From contig JBCCSZ010000052.1 in NCBI GenBank assembly GCA_039199225.1, positions 1 to 30,400 of the forward strand: a DNA stretch of 30,400 nt, read 5' to 3'. The DNA is from JBCCSZ01 sp039199225. Its GTDB lineage: Bacteria > Bacteroidota > Bacteroidia > Chitinophagales > Saprospiraceae. Position 1 is the stretch's first letter; the number at the start of each line of letters is the position of its first letter. The notes beneath the pieces were generated by a model. The model was not told the origin of the DNA. It ran no database searches and was given only the letters and a program-made list of their open reading frames with translations. A program made the translations under genes and the position numbers. Below are positions 15,851 to 22,588 of the stretch, in pieces.

Positions 15851-17014
15851 TCAGCTGAAATAGTCTTTCATCCGTTCGAAAAACCCTTTTTCCGATTTAC
15901 CAGGACTGGGATCGAAATTGGGCATTTTTCGCATCTGCTCCATCAGCTTACGATCTTCATCGTTCAATTTCTTGGGCGTCCAGATGTTGACATGAATCAG
16001 TTGATCACCGCGTCCATAACTTTGAACGGCTGGTAAGCCTTTTCCTTTGAGGCGAAAAATCTTTCCGGCTTGCGTACCAGCAGGGATTTTCACTTTGACT
16101 TTTCCATCGATGGTTGGCACCTCCTTGGAAGTACCCAAGGAAGCATCTGCAAAATTGAGGTACAACTCATAAATCAAGTTGGTTCCTTCGCGTTGTAGAT
16201 ACTCGTGCTTCTTTTCTTCGATATTGATCAACAGATCGCCGGCAGGGCCACCTCGCAGACCTGCATTTCCTCTTCCCCTCATGGACAACTGCATTCCTTC
16301 CTCCACACCAGCTGGGATTTCGATTTCGATGGTCTCCTCTCCCATCACTCTTCCTTCGCCCTTACAAACATTACACTTCGATTTTATAATTTGGCCACTT
16401 CCACCACAGGTTGGACAGGTAGTGGTGGTTTGCATTTGGCCCAAGAAGGTACTCTTGACTTGGCGTACGTAGCCAGAGCCACGGCAAGTACCGCAAGTGC
16501 TTACAGAGCTGCTATCTTTGGCACCAGTACCATTACAAGCTTTACACTTGATCAGCTTTTTAACCTTTATCTTTTTGGTCACACCATTGGCGATCTCCTC
16601 CAAAGACAAAGCGACTCGAATTCGGAGGTTGCTGCCACGCTGGCCTTGTGAACGCCGGCGCGTTCCTCCACCTCCACCAAAAAAAGACTCAAAAGGGCTG
16701 CCACCATCACCGAAGATGTCTCCAAATTGAGAGAAGATATCCTCCATTGTCATACCACCACTGAAACCGCCTCGACCACCGCCATTGTTACTGACTCCCG
16801 CGTGTCCAAAGCGATCGTAGCGCGCCCGCTTATCGGCATCACTGAGTATTTCGTAAGCCTCAGCCGCTTCCTTGAACTTCTCCTCCGCTTTTTTGTCCCC
16901 CTGGTTGCGATCCGGGTGGAATTTCATTGCAATTTTGCGATAAGCCTTTTTGATGGTACCGTCATCTGCGCCCTTATCTACGCCCAGTACATCGTAATAA
17001 TCTCTTTTTGCCAT
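15851..17014 (-). CDS. dnaJ: Chaperone DnaJ
   Basis: Co-chaperone that delivers unfolded clients to DnaK and stimulates its ATPase; 387 residues, type I (DnaJA). Domains are in the usual order: J domain 1-70 with HPD at 33-35, a G/F-rich linker 72-120, the zinc-binding domain with four CxxCxGxG units at 157-164, 174-181, 200-207 and 214-221, then the client-binding C-terminal domains (ETIEIEIPAGVEEGMQLSMRGRGNAG split by strands; LRGGPAGDLLINI; VKIPAGTQAGKIFRLKGKGLP). All cysteines of the two zinc sites are kept. It starts 10 bp after the grpE stop and is followed by gldH. dnaK is not in the window. Confidence 0.98.
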   Translation of the reverse strand: MAKRDYYDVLGVDKGADDGTIKKAYRKIAMKFHPDRNQGDKKAEEKFKEAAEAYEILSDADKRARYDRFGHAGVSNNGGGRGGFSGGMTMEDIFSQFGDIFGDGGSPFESFFGGGGGTRRRSQGQRGSNLRIRVALSLEEIANGVTKKIKVKKLIKCKACNGTGAKDSSSVSTCGTCRGSGYVRQVKSTFLGQMQTTTTCPTCGGSGQIIKSKCNVCKGEGRVMGEETIEIEIPAGVEEGMQLSMRGRGNAGLRGGPAGDLLINIEEKKHEYLQREGTNLIYELYLNFADASLGTSKEVPTIDGKVKVKIPAGTQAGKIFRLKGKGLPAVQSYGRGDQLIHVNIWTPKKLNDEDRKLMEQMRKMPNFDPSPGKSEKGFFERMKDYFS

Positions 17015-17024
17015 ATGATGGGTC

Positions 17025-17630
17025 TTATTTTCCTACGACTACTTTGGCGTAGCGAATAATTTTTTCTTTGAGTTTGTATCCCTTCTCCACCGTGTCGATA
17101 ACTTTTCCTTTCATCTCTTCCGTCGAAGCTGGAATTTCGGTAATTGCTTCGTGTATTTCAGGATCAAAAGCCTCACCATTGGACTCCATGGGCTCTAGTC
17201 CTCTTTGCTTCAAGGAGCTGTACAGCTTATTGTAGACCAACATGACCCCTTCACTGAAAGGTTCTTTGCTGCTTTCATCTTCCGCATTCTTTTTGGCCCT
17301 GTCAAAATCATCCAGAACTGGCAATAAAGCTGACAGAGTGTCCTGCGCTGCGGTAGCCATCAGGTCCAATCTCTCGCGTACAGTGCGTTTTTTGTAGTTG
17401 TCAAATTCAGCAACCAGACGCATGTATTTGTCTTTGAGCTCACTGACTTGGGCTTCAAGTGCTTCCTTCTCTTCTACCCACTTGGCTTCTTTTGAAGACT
17501 TTTTAGTGGATTTTGAGCTTTTTTCTGCTTTGTCAGCCGCTTGGTCTACAGTTTCGTCAGCAGATTCGACAGTAGGATCGAGTTTTTCCTTCTTGCTCAT
17601 TATGTCTTTGATTTTTTTTATCATATCCAT
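17025..17630 (-). CDS. grpE: Nucleotide exchange factor GrpE
   Basis: Exchange factor that releases ADP from DnaK; 201 residues, cytoplasmic. An acidic/lysine-serine-rich disordered head (about 1-50) leads into the long dimerising coiled coil (WVEEKEALEAQVSELKDKYMRLVAEFDNYKKRT) and the C-terminal beta-domain with the signature FDPEIHEAI and VEKGYKLKEKIIRYAKVVV. The ATG at 17630 gives MDMIKKIKDIMSKKEKLD; the internal methionine MSKKEKLD is an alternative start. It is the first gene of grpE-dnaJ-gldH. I did not identify a CIRCE element or a clear heat-shock promoter upstream. Confidence 0.97.
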   Translation of the reverse strand: MDMIKKIKDIMSKKEKLDPTVESADETVDQAADKAEKSSKSTKKSSKEAKWVEEKEALEAQVSELKDKYMRLVAEFDNYKKRTVRERLDLMATAAQDTLSALLPVLDDFDRAKKNAEDESSKEPFSEGVMLVYNKLYSSLKQRGLEPMESNGEAFDPEIHEAITEIPASTEEMKGKVIDTVEKGYKLKEKIIRYAKVVVGK

Positions 17631-17759
17631 AAATTTTCATCATTTCGGCAATATTCTACCTTCTTGGGTGCCAAAAGGATGATGTGTGAAGAAAACCTTG
17701 CGGATTTCCCTGTTTTCATGCATCAATTTTGTTGCCATCGGCAAATTCAAGCCATTTTG

Positions 17760-18311
17760 TCAGTTGAGTTGGCTGTTCAATATCTCGTAAATGCGTTGAA
17801 CAGAGGGGTTGGCCTCCATGATTTCACCTTCTGGATTGATTAAATATTTGGTAGGCACTTCTTTGATTCCATAACTTCCAGCTATTGGACCGTTGAAAAA
17901 TCGCAGGCTTGTAGACTTATCCAATATGTGGTAAGGCCATTTGAGGCCGTCTTTCTCGATGGCGCTTTTCCAGCGCTTTTCGTTGTTTTCCACCCCTACG
18001 CTCAAAATTTCTAAACCGCCTTTTTTAGTCAGTGGCTTGCTGTGAAAGGCATCGTAGAGGGCTACCAGTTGTGGGTTTTCGCGGCGACACGGCCCACACC
18101 AACTTCCCCAAAAGTCAACCAGCACAAATTGCCCTCTGAACTGCTCTAATTGAAATGCTTCGCCATTCATAGTAGTTGCCTCAATAGCTGGGGCCGCTTC
18201 GCCCCCCTTGTATTTGGGCTTCTTGTAAAAGTAGCGCCCGAGCAAAACCAATACTAAAAGGAGAGAAAGGATGTTGACAAACCTGGAAAACCAGGATCTT
18301 TTTTCAGCCAT
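17760..18311 (-). CDS. TlpA-like membrane-anchored thioredoxin protein
   Basis: Extracytoplasmic disulfide oxidoreductase, 183 residues from the ATG at 18311 (MAEKRSWFSRFVNIL); a TTG two codons upstream is less likely. The hydrophobic helix at about 11-26 (VNILSLLLVLVLLGRYF) anchors it to the inner membrane. The TlpA/AhpC-TSA domain follows, with FWGSWCGPCRRE (C72/C75) and the cis-proline loop EVPTKYLINPEGEI. A likely role is reduction of periplasmic thiols, for example in cytochrome c maturation. It stands between grpE and a flippase-like gene, 129 bp upstream of the grpE start and 76 bp after the flippase-like gene. Confidence 0.9.
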   Translation of the reverse strand: MAEKRSWFSRFVNILSLLLVLVLLGRYFYKKPKYKGGEAAPAIEATTMNGEAFQLEQFRGQFVLVDFWGSWCGPCRRENPQLVALYDAFHSKPLTKKGGLEILSVGVENNEKRWKSAIEKDGLKWPYHILDKSTSLRFFNGPIAGSYGIKEVPTKYLINPEGEIMEANPSVQRIYEILNSQLN

Positions 18312-18387
18312 AATCAAACAAATTTATGCTAATGAGTTGTCATTCTTTTTTAATCTACTATCATAAGGTTCTCAGTTGCCTGAAAGT

Positions 18388-19497
18388 TTATTCCTCCCTG
18401 GCCAAGCGCCGTTTCTTCCGCTCATTGAGAATGGTCCTTATCCAATTGGGAATGACAACAGCTCCAGCAAAGAGGTAAAGGTAGTAAGTCAGTAGGCGCC
18501 ACAAAGAGGCAACCAATAAAGCCAGTCCTCGCTGCGGTACATAGTCCTTGAGGAAACCCCAAAAAACGATCTCAGCCAAGCCTGCTCCTCCGGGCGTGGG
18601 GCTAAAGGCCATTATGACGAACATGGTCTCCAAGCGACCGTACAGTTCAAACTGTGCGGCAGGGTTTACAGGCGTACTCGGCACAAAGGCGATAATGAGG
18701 CAATTGAGCAAAAAAAAGCGGCACGACCAAGCGCCCGCAGTTGATAAAAACGCTCCAATGTGATAGGGCCAACGCTTGCGGCGCATTGCTTGAGAAGCCG
18801 TAACGATGTCGTTTCCCAACTCAATGGATTTGTGCCGATATTTGCGCAAGAATCTCAACTTGGTAATGCCAACCATCAGCCGTTTAATGGCTACGGGATT
18901 GACAAATAAGCCATAAAAAAAGAGTACCCCATAGATTGCCATAAATACGTAAGCTCCAATAAATGTGTAGCCCCACCCATCCAAATCGTACAAGGTTGAC
19001 ATTCCAGGGCGAATGATTCGAGGACCAAAGAGGATAAAAAGGACTGGCAAGGTACTCATAAAAAAGATGGTGTCCAGCACAGCAGTATAAACAACCAAGG
19101 TAGTGGTTTTGGCAGTCGATAGTTTTTCTTGTGCCAGTACAAAAAGGGCAACTGCAGAGCCCCCGACGCTGGTTGGCGAAACGGCTGAGCTAAACTCCCA
19201 GATAAAAATCAGCTCTACACATTTGCGCCAACTGAAAGCCCGGTCGGACAAGATGCGGAGCCGTGTAGCATAGCAAATGTGCCGAATGATGAGGAAAACG
19301 ACAGACGCCACAATCCAAAAGGTCGTATGCTGGGTCCAGTTGATGTTTGCAAAATCATCTGGATCGAATTGTCTCCACAGCAAATAGATGACGACGCCCA
19401 GACCAATCAATACAGGCAAGATGATCCGCGAGATGCGAATGGACTTCAGCACCTCTTGCTGCTCTTCTGTAAAGCTGTCCTGGTAGTCTTCTTTCAC
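18388..19497 (-). CDS. Flippase-like integral membrane protein (lysylphosphatidylglycerol synthetase TM family)
   Basis: Polytopic membrane protein of 369 residues in the YbhN/AglD-type flippase family (the membrane domain of MprF). Seven to eight hydrophobic helices are visible from residue 30 onward. The conserved family segment is FSAVSPTSVGGSAVALFVLAQE (helix-loop) in the first half and PTPGGAGLAEIVFWGFL with SLWRLLTYYLYLFAG in the second half. Members are thought to move lipids or lipid-linked intermediates. It starts with GTG at 19497, as there is an in-frame stop shortly upstream and no ATG before the first helix. The extreme C-terminus is basic (RTILNERKKRRLAREE). Confidence 0.88.
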   Translation of the reverse strand: MKEDYQDSFTEEQQEVLKSIRISRIILPVLIGLGVVIYLLWRQFDPDDFANINWTQHTTFWIVASVVFLIIRHICYATRLRILSDRAFSWRKCVELIFIWEFSSAVSPTSVGGSAVALFVLAQEKLSTAKTTTLVVYTAVLDTIFFMSTLPVLFILFGPRIIRPGMSTLYDLDGWGYTFIGAYVFMAIYGVLFFYGLFVNPVAIKRLMVGITKLRFLRKYRHKSIELGNDIVTASQAMRRKRWPYHIGAFLSTAGAWSCRFFLLNCLIIAFVPSTPVNPAAQFELYGRLETMFVIMAFSPTPGGAGLAEIVFWGFLKDYVPQRGLALLVASLWRLLTYYLYLFAGAVVIPNWIRTILNERKKRRLAREE

Positions 19498-19610
19498 GAT
19501 TGTTTTATTGGCTGGGCCAGATAAAGGAAAATAGCTTGTTACAGGTCTAATGGACTCCTATCGTAGTGGCAGTGAATATACAAACTATGTTTGAACAAGC
19601 TCACATCTTT

Positions 19611-19639
19611 TTTGTTCCGTAGCGCAATCTGTATCTTTG
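19611..19639 (+). promoter_or_regulatory. Bacteroidota-type promoter of the VWA gene, nearly leaderless
   Basis: TTTG (19611-19614), a 17-bp spacer and TATCTTTG (19632-19639) match the consensus TTTG-N17-21-TAnnTTTG in every fixed position. The -7 box ends only 5 bp before the ATG at 19645, so transcription would start at or next to the start codon. Confidence 0.65.
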
Positions 19640-19644
19640 TAATA

Positions 19645-20769
19645 ATGGACGAAAAAATCAGGAAGTGGCGACTCATATTAGGTTCTAAATCTGATCCAGA
19701 CGGCGAGGCTGGGCTGGATGGTGAGGCGCAACAAATGGATCAAGTGCTGGATGCCCTTTACGACAGTGAACGCAAAGGAGGTTTGGGTAGCTCCTCTCCC
19801 AACGTCAACCGCTGGCTGGGCGATATCCGCAAGTATTTTCCTTCCAATGTCTTGCAGATTATGCAGAGAGATGCCTTTGAACGGCTTGGCCTGCAACAGA
19901 TGCTGTTGGAGCCTGAACTTCTTGAATCTGTCGAGGCAGATGTCAACTTGGTTGCCACGATCCTAAGCCTCAATAAGGTTTTGCCCAATAAAACCAGGGA
20001 AACTGCCCGGAAGGTCGTCCAGAAGGTCGTCGAAGAGCTGCAGAAAAAGCTCAACAACCCCATGCGCCAAGCCATCAAAGGAAGCCTTAGCAGAGCTGTT
20101 CGCAACCGCCGCCCACGCCTGCAAGAAATCGATTGGCACCAGACCATCCGCGCCAACCTCCGCCACTACCAACACGACCTCAAAGCCATCATACCAGAAC
20201 GACTGATTGGCCACGGCCGCAAAGGACAGGCATTGCGCCATGTCATCTTATTGGTTGATCAAAGTGGCTCTATGGCAACCTCCGTGGTTTACTCCGGTAT
20301 CTTTGGAGCTATTATGGCCTCTTTATCGTCCATTAAAACCCATATGGTCGTTTTTGATACATCGGTTGTTGATTTGACACAGCACCTAAAGGACCCAGTC
20401 GAGTTACTGTTTGGTACGCAATTGGGCGGAGGGACGGACATTCACAAAGCCGTTACCTATGCAGAAGGTCTCATTACAAACCCTAGCGATACCATCCTCG
20501 TATTGATCAGCGATTTATTTGAAGGGGGGAACGAAGCAAAGATGCTCCGCCGAATTGCTGGCATTAAAGCCTCTGGTGTACAATTCATTGCGCTACTAGC
20601 ACTCAACGACAAGGGGGCTCCGTCATACGACCATGACGTTGCCAGCCAATTGGCAGCGATGGACATACCCAGCTTCGCCTGTACGCCGGAGCTCTTTCCA
20701 GACCTCATGGCTGCTGCCATCAAAAAAGAAGACTTGAGACAATGGGCGGGTAGTGTGGGACTTAGATAA
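19645..20769 (+). CDS. VWA domain protein, CoxE/YehP-like
   Basis: Cytoplasmic 374-residue protein from the ATG at 19645 (MDEKIRKWRLILG); an upstream TTG at 19591 lies before the promoter and is rejected. The N-terminal 190 residues are helical (LGDIRKYFPSNVLQIMQRDAFERLGL; VQKVVEELQKKL) and end in the RNRRPRLQEIDWHQTIRANLRHY segment found in CoxE/YehP-like proteins. The C-terminal VWA domain has a full MIDAS: DQSGS at 205-209, T264 in GGGTD and D290 in ISDLFEGG. Such VWA proteins usually work with a MoxR-type AAA ATPase and helical partner proteins encoded next to them; none is in this window, so it is either solitary or the partners are elsewhere. A DUF4240-like gene lies convergent 20 bp downstream. 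Confidence 0.88.
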   Translation: MDEKIRKWRLILGSKSDPDGEAGLDGEAQQMDQVLDALYDSERKGGLGSSSPNVNRWLGDIRKYFPSNVLQIMQRDAFERLGLQQMLLEPELLESVEADVNLVATILSLNKVLPNKTRETARKVVQKVVEELQKKLNNPMRQAIKGSLSRAVRNRRPRLQEIDWHQTIRANLRHYQHDLKAIIPERLIGHGRKGQALRHVILLVDQSGSMATSVVYSGIFGAIMASLSSIKTHMVVFDTSVVDLTQHLKDPVELLFGTQLGGGTDIHKAVTYAEGLITNPSDTILVLISDLFEGGNEAKMLRRIAGIKASGVQFIALLALNDKGAPSYDHDVASQLAAMDIPSFACTPELFPDLMAAAIKKEDLRQWAGSVGLR

Positions 20770-20789
20770 TTAGGACCAGGGAAGATAGA

Positions 20790-21287
20790 TCATCTGCCAC
20801 CTTGCACCCAAGCTGCTTTGTTGGAGCCTGTCAGGATGCTGTGCTTGGCAAATTTCTCAATGGGACGGCCGAATCGCTCTTCATAGATTTTGTAGCCAAT
20901 GGTTGTGACATACTCGGCTTCCAGGTGACGAGTGGCCTTGGCAGGGTCTTGATCAATCAAGTTGAAGTACTGCTTTCCCATGCCGATGATGAGCGCACGA
21001 GCGTGGATGAAGCAAAGATCAGATAGGCTCGTTTGTTGGTAAAGGACAGCCCTGTCCAGCTGATGCATTTTGGCTTCCAGGGTGCGAATAAAATCTGTCA
21101 GACCTTCCCGATCCAACTCCATCAGCTTTAATCCAATAGCTGGAATAACAACTTGCTCCAGCATAATAGCTAGTTGCTGTAAGGCATCACTCTGATTCAA
21201 TGCAACGGCACGCTGGCGGGTTTTATCCAAAGCCGGATAAGTAGCCCAGGCAGATTCAATCACTTGCCAAAAAACAGATTCATTCAT
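20790..21287 (-). CDS. DUF4240-like protein
   Basis: A 165-residue cytoplasmic protein starting at the ATG at 21287 (MNESVFWQVIESAW); a TTG at 21296 is the alternative. The opening xxFWxxIE, the middle block SDLCFIHARALIIGMGKQYF followed by DPAK, and the late EAEYVTTIGYKIYEERFG agree with my recollection of DUF4240, a family of unknown function in which the segment (D/F)xxFRxWLIxxG precedes xxDP. It is all-alpha, with no transmembrane helix. It is convergent with the VWA gene and downstream of the 104-residue gene on the same strand, with a repeat-containing gap of 146 bp. The function is unknown. Confidence 0.7.
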   Translation of the reverse strand: MNESVFWQVIESAWATYPALDKTRQRAVALNQSDALQQLAIMLEQVVIPAIGLKLMELDREGLTDFIRTLEAKMHQLDRAVLYQQTSLSDLCFIHARALIIGMGKQYFNLIDQDPAKATRHLEAEYVTTIGYKIYEERFGRPIEKFAKHSILTGSNKAAWVQGGR

Positions 21288-21316
21288 AACAGTCAATCGT
21301 TAGCGTAAAATCGGTT

Positions 21317-21368
21317 GGAAACATTTCGACACACAAAAGAGGGCCACTGGCCCGAATGGAAACATTTC
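21317..21368. repeat. Two copies of an 11-bp motif flanking a GC palindrome
   Basis: GGAAACATTTC occurs at 21317-21327 and again at 21358-21368. Between them GGGCCA-C-TGGCCC (21341-21353) is a perfect 6-bp inverted repeat around one base. The direct repeats contain the dyad GAAA-CA-TTTC. They lie upstream of the DUF4240-like gene (start 21287), where a regulator could bind, and a related site GGAAAACCTTTC is at 21924-21935. Confidence 0.55.
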
Positions 21369-21433
21369 ACTTTAAGTTGATATGTATAAATTTTGAGGGG
21401 AGGCACAACCTCCCAAAAGAATCTCCACCAAAA

Positions 21434-21748
21434 TCAATTATCAGAAAAACCCAGTAAGTAACAAGGGCAAGAATCTTCCACATCTATGCCCAAACAATAC
21501 ACCTTTTGGCGGCCATTAAATAACAAAGTCCAACCTTCCCCAGCCGCAATACAGTCCAATAGCGCCTCAATATTTTGCTGATACCCATTGTAGCCCCGGC
21601 TTTGAAGGTAAAACTCTAGCTCTTTGGCAGTAGTTGTCCCGTGAACACTCATCAGTCGAAGGGCAGCCATCTTCACGACCAACCAATCCGGCATACCGAT
21701 TCGAGATTGGGAAGCAGAGGGATCATCGGAATAAAAGGGAGCAGGCAT
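21434..21748 (-). CDS. Hypothetical protein of 104 residues
   Basis: I do not recognise this protein. From the ATG at 21748 it has a short polar head (MPAPFYSDDPSASQSRIG), helix PDWLVVKMAALRLMSVHG, helix TTAKELEFYLQSRG, helix QQNIEALLDCIAAG and a beta-hairpin-like GWTLLFNGRQKVYCLGI, then the acidic tail with two close cysteines (DSCPCYLLGFSDN). Helix-helix-helix-hairpin order would suit a winged-helix fold, but this is a guess from pattern alone. A good -7 element upstream (21796-21803) supports it as a real gene. It precedes the DUF4240-like gene on the same strand. Confidence 0.65.
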   Translation of the reverse strand: MPAPFYSDDPSASQSRIGMPDWLVVKMAALRLMSVHGTTTAKELEFYLQSRGYNGYQQNIEALLDCIAAGEGWTLLFNGRQKVYCLGIDVEDSCPCYLLGFSDN

Positions 21749-21795
21749 TTGTCACTTTTTTGTTTAAATACAATTAATTCTTTACCATTGAGTAA

Positions 21796-21826
21796 CAAAA
21801 ATAGTGATAAACTAAATCAAATACAA
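21796..21826 (-). promoter_or_regulatory. Candidate promoter of the 104-residue gene
   Basis: On the minus strand TTG (21824-21826), a 20-bp spacer and TATTTTTG (21796-21803), a perfect TAnnTTTG. The leader would be about 40 nt to the ATG at 21748. Confidence 0.5.
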
Positions 21827-21909
21827 CTATTTGTTTATTAATTTTAAATTAACTCAATCTTTTGTTTTAATTTGTATTGTTATGATTTTATCAACAAATC
21901 AAGGCGTTC

Positions 21910-21974
21910 TTTCCACACTTTTTGGAAAACCTTTCGACCAGTATTTACGACCCAAAAGCCGGTCGCTCGAAAGG
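21910..21974. repeat. Two consecutive hairpins, the second nested
   Basis: First: TTTCCA (21910-21915) pairs with TGGAAA (21923-21928). Second: CCTTTCGA (21930-21937) with TCGAAAGG (21967-21974) as outer stem, and CGACC (21948-21952) with GGTCG (21961-21965) as inner stem around an 8-nt loop. The inner side has a 10-nt bulge on one strand and 1 nt on the other. The role is unknown: a structured leader, a protein-binding site, or a REP-like element. Confidence 0.55.
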
Positions 21975-22065
21975 CCACGCCCATAGCGATGAGCAGCAAT
22001 CACCCATAAAACCTTTCATTCACCAAAGTTGTTTAAAAACAGCTAAGGGATTATAAACAACAGAG

Positions 22066-22572
22066 ATGGATCAAAAAAACCAAAAGCAAAAAGAATTGCC
22101 AAGCTTTAAATTTGAACAAGCCATTCGCCAGCTGGAAAAGCGCAGAGGAGGCTATTTCTATTTTCAAATCGATGCTGATATTGTCCATCAATTCGAACGC
22201 AAAAAGGCCACTCGGCTCATTTGCACGCTGCCCGAAGGTCTATCCTTCCGATGTGGACTCAACCATTTAGGAGATGGCAATTTTTTCATCATCCTGGCAA
22301 CCAAACTTGTAAAGGCATTGAAAAAAGACCTGGGCGATGTAGTGGCCTTTGAAATCAGCGAAGACCCAAACCCACTAGGGGTTGACATTCCGGAGGTACT
22401 GGAAGTATTGCTCGACCAAGACGAAAATGCAAAGGAGTTATTCAACCAATTAACAGATGGTAAGAAAAGAGGATTGATTCACACCATCAACAGAATCAAA
22501 AACATCGATAAAAAGGTGAATACCGTTTTGGAATTTCTGAACAATCCTCCCGTTCGCAAGAAGAAAAGCTGA
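22066..22572 (+). CDS. YdeI/OmdA-like protein with DUF1905 domain
   Basis: A 168-residue cytoplasmic protein. Residues about 12-105 match the DUF1905 beta-barrel-like domain (GGYFYFQIDADIVHQFE, LPEGLSFRCGLNHLGDGNFFIILATKLVKALKKDLGDVVAFEI); residues 110-165 match the C-terminal YdeI/OmdA helical segment (VDIPEVLEVLLDQDENAKELFNQLTDGKKRGLIHTINRIKNIDKKVNTVLEFL). YdeI-family proteins have been linked to antimicrobial-peptide resistance in enterobacteria; whether this holds here is unknown. The ATG at 22066 follows the hairpin-containing intergenic region; no clear promoter is seen. It is convergent with the LolC/E-type permease gene (16-bp gap). Confidence 0.82.
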   Translation: MDQKNQKQKELPSFKFEQAIRQLEKRRGGYFYFQIDADIVHQFERKKATRLICTLPEGLSFRCGLNHLGDGNFFIILATKLVKALKKDLGDVVAFEISEDPNPLGVDIPEVLEVLLDQDENAKELFNQLTDGKKRGLIHTINRIKNIDKKVNTVLEFLNNPPVRKKKS

Positions 22573-22588
22573 CACAACCCGGCGGAGG

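Larger units (their letters stand above)
21749..22065. other. 317-bp divergent intergenic region
   Basis: The left half (21749-21880) is very AT-rich and holds the promoter for the 104-residue gene. The right half contains two consecutive inverted-repeat structures (21910-21974) and a 34-codon open frame (21882-21986) that I do not trust. No match to a known RNA family is recognised. Confidence 0.6.

Noticed and set aside
16121..16138. CCTTGG/CCAAGG inverted repeat within dnaJ
   Set aside because: Lies in a conserved coding segment; a 6-bp stem is unremarkable.
21882..21986. 34-codon open frame starting MILSTNQGVLSTLFGKPF
   Set aside because: Its length is in the chance range, there is no clear promoter, and its sequence is dictated by the hairpins at 21910-21974; not called without homologues or transcripts.
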